From NCBI GenBank assembly GCA_036381125.1, contig DASVDK010000150.1:1-8387 (forward strand): a DNA stretch of 8,387 nt. Direction: 5' to 3'. A model generated the notes under the pieces. That model saw nothing but the letters and a program-made list of their open reading frames with translations. It ran no database searches and was not told the DNA's origin. Origin of the DNA: DASVDK01 sp036381125 [NCBI: Thermodesulfobacteriota bacterium] (lineage in GTDB: Bacteria > DASVDK01). The position numbers and the translations under genes were made by a program. Below, in pieces: positions 5,298-8,387 of this stretch (positions within the stretch are counted from its first letter, which is position 1; each line of letters begins with the position of its first letter).

Positions 5298-6584
5298 ATG
5301 CGTCGTCACCCCGGCCACTCCTCGTTTCCCCTGCCGCGACTCGTCGTGGCGGCGGCCCTGGTGTTGCTCGCGCTCCTGGCGGGCGCCCGCTCGGCCGGCG
5401 CGGCCGCGCCGGCGTCGGGCGCCGAGCTTCGCGTCGGCGGCAACGTCTACCGTCTCACGCGCGCGGTCGCCCGCGACGGCCGGCGCTTCTTCTCGGCCGC
5501 CGAGGCGCTGCGCGTGCTCAAGCTGCGCCACGCCTGGGAGCCGGCCACCTCGCGACTCGCCTTCGGCAGCGGCAAGCGGGCCGGCATCGTCTGGGCCGGC
5601 ATCCCGAGCGTCACGGTCAGCCGGCAGCGCGTGCCGCTCTCGGCGGCGCCGTTCGTCCACAAGGACGAGCTGATGGTCCCGGTCGACTTCGCCGAGCGCG
5701 CCCTCTCCGCCGTGCTCGGCCGGCGGGTGACGGTCGCCTTCGCGGGGCCGGTGCCGCTCGCGCCGCCCGAGCGGGCCTTCTCCCTCGTGGTGCTCGATCC
5801 CGGTCACGGCGGCCGCGACACCGGCGCCATTGGGCCGCGCGGCACGCAGGAGAAGGACCTCACGCTCGCCATCGCGAAGCGGACGCGCGACATCATCGTC
5901 CGCGAGTCGGACCTCGAGGTCCTGCTCACGCGGGAGACGGACGTCTTCGTGCCGCTCCAGGGGCGCGTCGCCATGGCGAACGCCCGCGGGGCCGACCTCT
6001 TCGTGTCGATCCACCTCAACGCCGCGCCCTCGCGAGACGCCATCGGCACGGAGACCTACTTCCTGTCGGCGGTTGCCTCCGACGACGCGGCCCGCGCCTC
6101 GGCCGAGTTCGAGAACCGGAGTCTCGAGCTGGAGGAGACGCGTCCCGGCGCGCCGCCGGCCGACCTGGCCTTCATCCTGGGCGACCTCGCCCGCACGGCC
6201 TCGATCAGGCAGAGCGAGGCCTTTGCCGCGAGCCTCCAGGACCGTTTCGTCAGCGAGGCGCCCAGCGTGCGGGGCATCAACCGGGGCGTCAAGCAGGCGC
6301 CGTTCTACGTGCTCGTCGGCGCGCAGATGCCGGCCGTCCTGACCGAGGTCGGCTTCATCTCGAACCCGCAGCAGGAGGCGGCCCTGCGATCGCGCCGGGT
6401 GCAGGACGAGATCGCCCGCGCCATCGCGCGGAGCGTGCTCGCCTACCGCGACCAGGTGAACAGCGCCATGGGGCTGCCCGTGGGCGACGACATCGTCGGC
6501 CCGCGCCCCACGCCGGCCGCGCCGGTGCGCGGCGCGGCCGGCACGGCGACGACGCGTCCCGGCGCGCGGCGCACGGCCAACTGA
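5298..6584 (+). CDS. Secreted N-acetylmuramoyl-L-alanine amidase (Amidase_3, zinc-dependent)
   Basis: This enzyme cleaves the bond between N-acetylmuramic acid and L-alanine in peptidoglycan, helping daughter-cell separation and wall turnover. The 428-residue protein has a signal peptide (hydrophobic 16-30, Ala-rich cleavage region near 34-37). A domain at about residues 43-148 resembles the copper-amine-oxidase N-terminal-like stalk domain found in many exported wall proteins ([21 protein letters not shown]). The catalytic domain covers about 162-386: LDPGHGG (H170), QEKDL (E185), VSIHLNA (H239) as zinc ligands, and LTEVGFISN (E350) as the catalytic glutamate. A Pro/Ala/Arg-rich tail follows. 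The ATG is preceded by GGAGG at 5281-5285, an unusually long 12 bases away; no better start lies downstream of the promoter. rph starts one base after its stop. Function is secure; the exact AmiA/B/C-type role is not. Confidence 0.92.
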   Translation: MRRHPGHSSFPLPRLVVAAALVLLALLAGARSAGAAAPASGAELRVGGNVYRLTRAVARDGRRFFSAAEALRVLKLRHAWEPATSRLAFGSGKRAGIVWAGIPSVTVSRQRVPLSAAPFVHKDELMVPVDFAERALSAVLGRRVTVAFAGPVPLAPPERAFSLVVLDPGHGGRDTGAIGPRGTQEKDLTLAIAKRTRDIIVRESDLEVLLTRETDVFVPLQGRVAMANARGADLFVSIHLNAAPSRDAIGTETYFLSAVASDDAARASAEFENRSLELEETRPGAPPADLAFILGDLARTASIRQSEAFAASLQDRFVSEAPSVRGINRGVKQAPFYVLVGAQMPAVLTEVGFISNPQQEAALRSRRVQDEIARAIARSVLAYRDQVNSAMGLPVGDDIVGPRPTPAAPVRGAAGTATTRPGARRTAN

Positions 6585-6585
6585 C

Positions 6586-7317
6586 ATGGCGGCCCCCGCG
6601 CGCCCCGACGGGCGCCTCCCCGATCAGCTCCGCGAGGTCCGATTCACGCGCAACGTCATGAAGCACGCGGAGGGCTCGGTCCTCATCGAGGTCGGGCTCA
6701 CGCGCGTCGTCTGCACCGCCTCGATCGAGGACCGGGTGCCGCCGTTCCTGCGCAACCAGGGGAAGGGCTGGGTGACGGCCGAGTACGCCATGCTGCCCCG
6801 CGCCACGCGCACGCGCACCCCGCGCGAGTCGAGTCAGGGGAAGGTCGGCGGCCGGACGCACGAGATCCAGCGGCTCATCGGACGTGCGCTCCGATCGGTC
6901 GTGACGCTCGACGCGCTCGGCGAGCGAACGATCTGGCTCGACTGCGACGTCCTCCAGGCCGACGGGGGCACGCGCACCGCGTCGATCACCGGCGCGTACG
7001 TCGCGCTCCACGACGCGCTCTCGACGCTGGTGAACCAGGGTGCCCTGCCGACCCTCCCGCTCGCCGACACCGTCGCCGCCGTCAGCGTCGGCCTCGTCGG
7101 CGGACGCGCGGTCCTCGACCTCAACTACGACGAGGACAGCGCCGCCGAGGTCGACATGAACGTCGTCATGACCGGCCGGGGCGACCTCGTCGAGGTGCAG
7201 GGCACCGCCGAGGGGGCGCCCTTCAGCCGGGCGCAGCTCGACGAGCTGCTCGCCCTCGCCGCCCGCGGCATCGAGGAGCTGACCCGCCGGCAGCGGCTGC
7301 TCCTCGGCGTGCGATGA
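6586..7317 (+). CDS. rph: Ribonuclease PH
   Basis: RNase PH is a phosphate-dependent 3'-5' exoribonuclease that trims tRNA precursors and other structured RNAs, working as a hexamer of dimers in the cytosol. The 243-residue length is typical. Recognisable blocks, matching the E. coli protein as I remember it, are [10 protein letters not shown] (residues 26-35), [35 protein letters not shown], the highly conserved [18 protein letters not shown] in the middle, [15 protein letters not shown], and VEVQGTAEG near the C-terminus, which belong to the phosphate and active-site region. The ATG follows the amidase stop by one base without a clear ribosome-binding site, implying translational coupling. 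Its stop overlaps the rdgB start. No truncation or odd residue was noticed. Confidence 0.96.
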   Translation: MAAPARPDGRLPDQLREVRFTRNVMKHAEGSVLIEVGLTRVVCTASIEDRVPPFLRNQGKGWVTAEYAMLPRATRTRTPRESSQGKVGGRTHEIQRLIGRALRSVVTLDALGERTIWLDCDVLQADGGTRTASITGAYVALHDALSTLVNQGALPTLPLADTVAAVSVGLVGGRAVLDLNYDEDSAAEVDMNVVMTGRGDLVEVQGTAEGAPFSRAQLDELLALAARGIEELTRRQRLLLGVR

Positions 7318-7931
7318 CGCGGCTCGTCGTCGCCACCCGCAACCGGAGCAAGGCGGCCGAGCTGGTCGCGCTCCTCGCCGAGGCCGGAGCGCCCCGCGAT
7401 CTCCTCGTCGATACCCTGCAAGACCACCCCGACCTGCCGGATGTCGTCGAGGACGGGGACAGTTACGAGGCGAACGCCGCGAAGAAGGCGCGCGCCGCCG
7501 CGCGCGCCCTTGGCCTGCCGGCGCTCGCGGACGACTCCGGGCTCGAGGTGGACGCCCTCGGCGGCCGGCCGGGGCTCCACTCCGCGCGCTACCTCGGACC
7601 GGGCGCCGCGCCGGCCGACCAGGTGGCGGGGCTCCTCCGCGAGCTGGCCGCCAGACCGGGAGCGCCTCGCACCGCGCGCTTCGTCGCGGCGCTCGTGCTC
7701 GCCCTGCCCGACGGCCGCGAGGCGACGGCTCGCGGCGTGGTCGAGGGGACCATCGTCGAGGCGCCGCGCGGCGCCGGCGGCTTCGGCTACGACCCGATCT
7801 TCGTCCCGCGCGGCGAGCGGCGCACCTACGCCGAGATGGCCTCCGACGAGAAGGCCCGCACGTCGCACCGCGCCGAGGCCGCGCGCCGGCTCGCCCCGGA
7901 GATGTCTCGCCTCCTCGGCATCAGGTCTTGA
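7314..7931 (+). CDS. rdgB: dITP/XTP pyrophosphatase (RdgB/HAM1 family)
   Basis: This cytosolic enzyme hydrolyses non-canonical purine nucleoside triphosphates (ITP, dITP, XTP) to monophosphates and pyrophosphate, keeping them out of DNA and RNA. The 205-residue length fits the family. Visible motifs are [13 protein letters not shown] (residues 5-17, nucleotide binding), [10 protein letters not shown] (metal-binding acidic cluster), [23 protein letters not shown] (base recognition) and SHRAEA near the end. ATGA at 7314-7317 joins it to rph, a common pairing. The last three codons (Ile-Arg-Ser) and the stop lie in an intergenic repeat whose left arm TCAGGTCTT is at 7921-7929, so the C-terminal residues may come from repeat insertion. 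Function is secure. Confidence 0.95.
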   Translation: MTRLVVATRNRSKAAELVALLAEAGAPRDLLVDTLQDHPDLPDVVEDGDSYEANAAKKARAAARALGLPALADDSGLEVDALGGRPGLHSARYLGPGAAPADQVAGLLRELAARPGAPRTARFVAALVLALPDGREATARGVVEGTIVEAPRGAGGFGYDPIFVPRGERRTYAEMASDEKARTSHRAEAARRLAPEMSRLLGIRS

Positions 7932-7997
7932 CCCGCGGGGTCTGACTGCCGAACCCAGAGGGGGTCAGGCGGGAAAATGGAAAGACCTGATCCCATG
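7921..7997. repeat. Single inverted copy of the dispersed repeat, with palindromic arms, at the rdgB end
   Basis: Bases 7972-7997, read on the minus strand, match the repeat unit of the array at 3411-3518 at 25 of 26 positions (CATGGGATCAGG in place of CATGGGGTCAGG, then the same T-rich half). The copy sits between inverted arms: TCAGGTCTT (7921-7929) pairs perfectly with AAGACCTGA (7982-7990). Inside, GGGGTCAGG (7961-7969) pairs with CCTGATCCC (7986-7994) with one mismatch, and GACCC/GGGTC (7930-7934/7938-7942) forms a further small stem. The element could fold as a transcript-end hairpin for the amidase-rph-rdgB operon; no T-run follows, so that role is uncertain. Confidence 0.75.
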
Positions 7998-8051
7998 TGG
8001 TGGCGGTGCCCGGCGTTCGGGGCTACACTCTCGCTCTCGCCAACCGGGTGT

Positions 8052-8128
8052 CGGGGAGTGGCGCAGCCCGGTAGCGCACCTGCCTTGGGCGCAGGCGGTC
8101 GCGGGTTCGAATCCCGCCTCCCCGACCA
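8052..8128 (+). tRNA. tRNA-Pro (anticodon UGG), CCA encoded
   Basis: A full cloverleaf folds: acceptor CGGGGAG (8052-8058) with CTCCCCG (8118-8124); a D arm closed by GCGC; anticodon stem CCTGC/GCAGG (8079-8083/8091-8095) with loop CTTGGGC and anticodon TGG at 8086-8088; T stem GCGGG/CCCGC (8101-8105/8113-8117) around TTCGAAT. The discriminator is A8125 and CCA is encoded at 8126-8128. It reads CCN proline codons, chiefly CCA and CCG. A candidate -10 box TACACT lies at 8024-8029, but no good -35 box sits at the right distance, so its promoter is unresolved. Confidence 0.97.
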
Positions 8129-8387
8129 GATCTGTCGGCAAGCCCCTCCCTCCTGTGCGACTTTTCACCTGGACCCCGTCGCGCGCCCCGTGTGATAGTC
8201 GGCGTCAGATCCTGGAGCACCCGGCTGTCGACAACGGCGGGTGTGCGCGGACGCACCGGTAGGGAGGGCCGGCGCACGGCGCGACCCTCGCCTTTGCCCG
8301 TCCCGGCCGAGTCCGGCCGGAGAACCACCGGAGAACGATGGGCCCGGTCGCGCTCCTCCGGCCCGCCTCCCGGGCGGCGTCGCACCG
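8129..8387. other. 259-bp stretch after tRNA-Pro without a convincing gene
   Basis: Neither strand shows a recognisable protein or known RNA. It contains a candidate promoter (8170-8199), a small GTGCG-CGGA-CGCAC hairpin (8243-8256), and a possible start ATG at 8338 with GGAG at 8330-8333. That frame stays open to the window end for about 16 residues, too few to identify. No intrinsic terminator follows the tRNA. No integrase or duplicate of the tRNA 3' end is present, so there is no sign of an attachment site. It may be the leader of a gene starting near or beyond the edge. Confidence 0.5.
8170..8199 (+). promoter_or_regulatory. Weak promoter candidate with extended -10
   Basis: TGGACC (8170-8175), an 18-base spacer and GATAGT (8194-8199) with TG one base upstream of the hexamer (extended -10 form). 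Each box matches consensus at about four of six positions. It would give a transcript from about 8206 into the gene-less stretch at the window end. Chance matches of this quality are not rare. Confidence 0.28.

Noticed and set aside
5205-6587. Minus-strand open frame upstream of, and in frame with, the transglutaminase-like gene, antisense to the amidase
   Set aside because: The real gene starts at 5204 with a signal peptide; the upstream part is Arg-rich shadow of the amidase.
3418-7997. Composite mobile element flanked by inverted copies of the repeat
   Set aside because: The interval holds the housekeeping genes rph and rdgB and no transposase. Dispersed repeats in opposite orientation explain the symmetry better.
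8023-8385. Minus-strand open frame of 120 codons across the tRNA region
   Set aside because: It runs antisense through the whole tRNA-Pro gene and has no recognisable protein features.
8052-8387. Integration site for a genomic island at tRNA-Pro
   Set aside because: No integrase gene and no second copy of the tRNA 3' end in the window.

Overview
The window comes from a very GC-rich bacterial chromosome, with strong G/C preference at third codon positions throughout. The amidase-rph-rdgB gene order and the style of the intergenic repeats remind me of deltaproteobacteria-like or related uncultured soil and sediment lineages. That placement is inference; the sequence alone does not fix the phylum. 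No transposase, integrase, phage gene or CRISPR array is visible.

Layout: (1) Positions 1-195 are the 3' end of recA, followed by a GC hairpin and then a new promoter; recX is not next to it. (2) Positions 311-3415 form a tight plus-strand operon with its own promoter: a von Willebrand A (VWA) protein, a PP2C-type Ser/Thr phosphatase, and a protein kinase with a long Ala/Pro linker and a duplicated hydrophobic hairpin at its C-terminus. This matches the known VWA/PP2C/kinase 'TerY-P triad' type of predicted phospho-signalling module. (3) Positions 3411-3518 are a short repeat array of three abutting 25-bp units bounded by CTGACC/GGTCAG palindromes. (4) Positions 3580-4483 hold a convergent second VWA gene, about two thirds identical to the first by hand alignment, with a promoter sharing the same boxes. 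(5) Positions 4506-5204 (minus) are a secreted transglutaminase-like protein, divergent from (6) a plus-strand housekeeping operon at 5298-7931: a secreted N-acetylmuramoyl-L-alanine amidase, ribonuclease PH (rph) and the dITP/XTP pyrophosphatase (rdgB), with 1-bp spacing and an ATGA overlap. (7) A second copy of the dispersed repeat, inverted, sits at the end of rdgB, followed by tRNA-Pro(UGG). (8) The last 259 bases hold no convincing gene, only a weak promoter candidate and a possible start of a gene leaving the window.

How the parts fit: the kinase and PP2C would write and erase phosphorylation, and the VWA proteins would be metal-dependent adaptors for partners. The unusual point is one kinase and one phosphatase with two VWA paralogs in convergent units that share a promoter layout (TTGACC, 10 variable bases, CTTCTGGCATA). 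This suggests coordinated or exchangeable adaptors. The signal output is not visible here. The rest of the window is ordinary cell-wall, RNA-processing and nucleotide-sanitation machinery.
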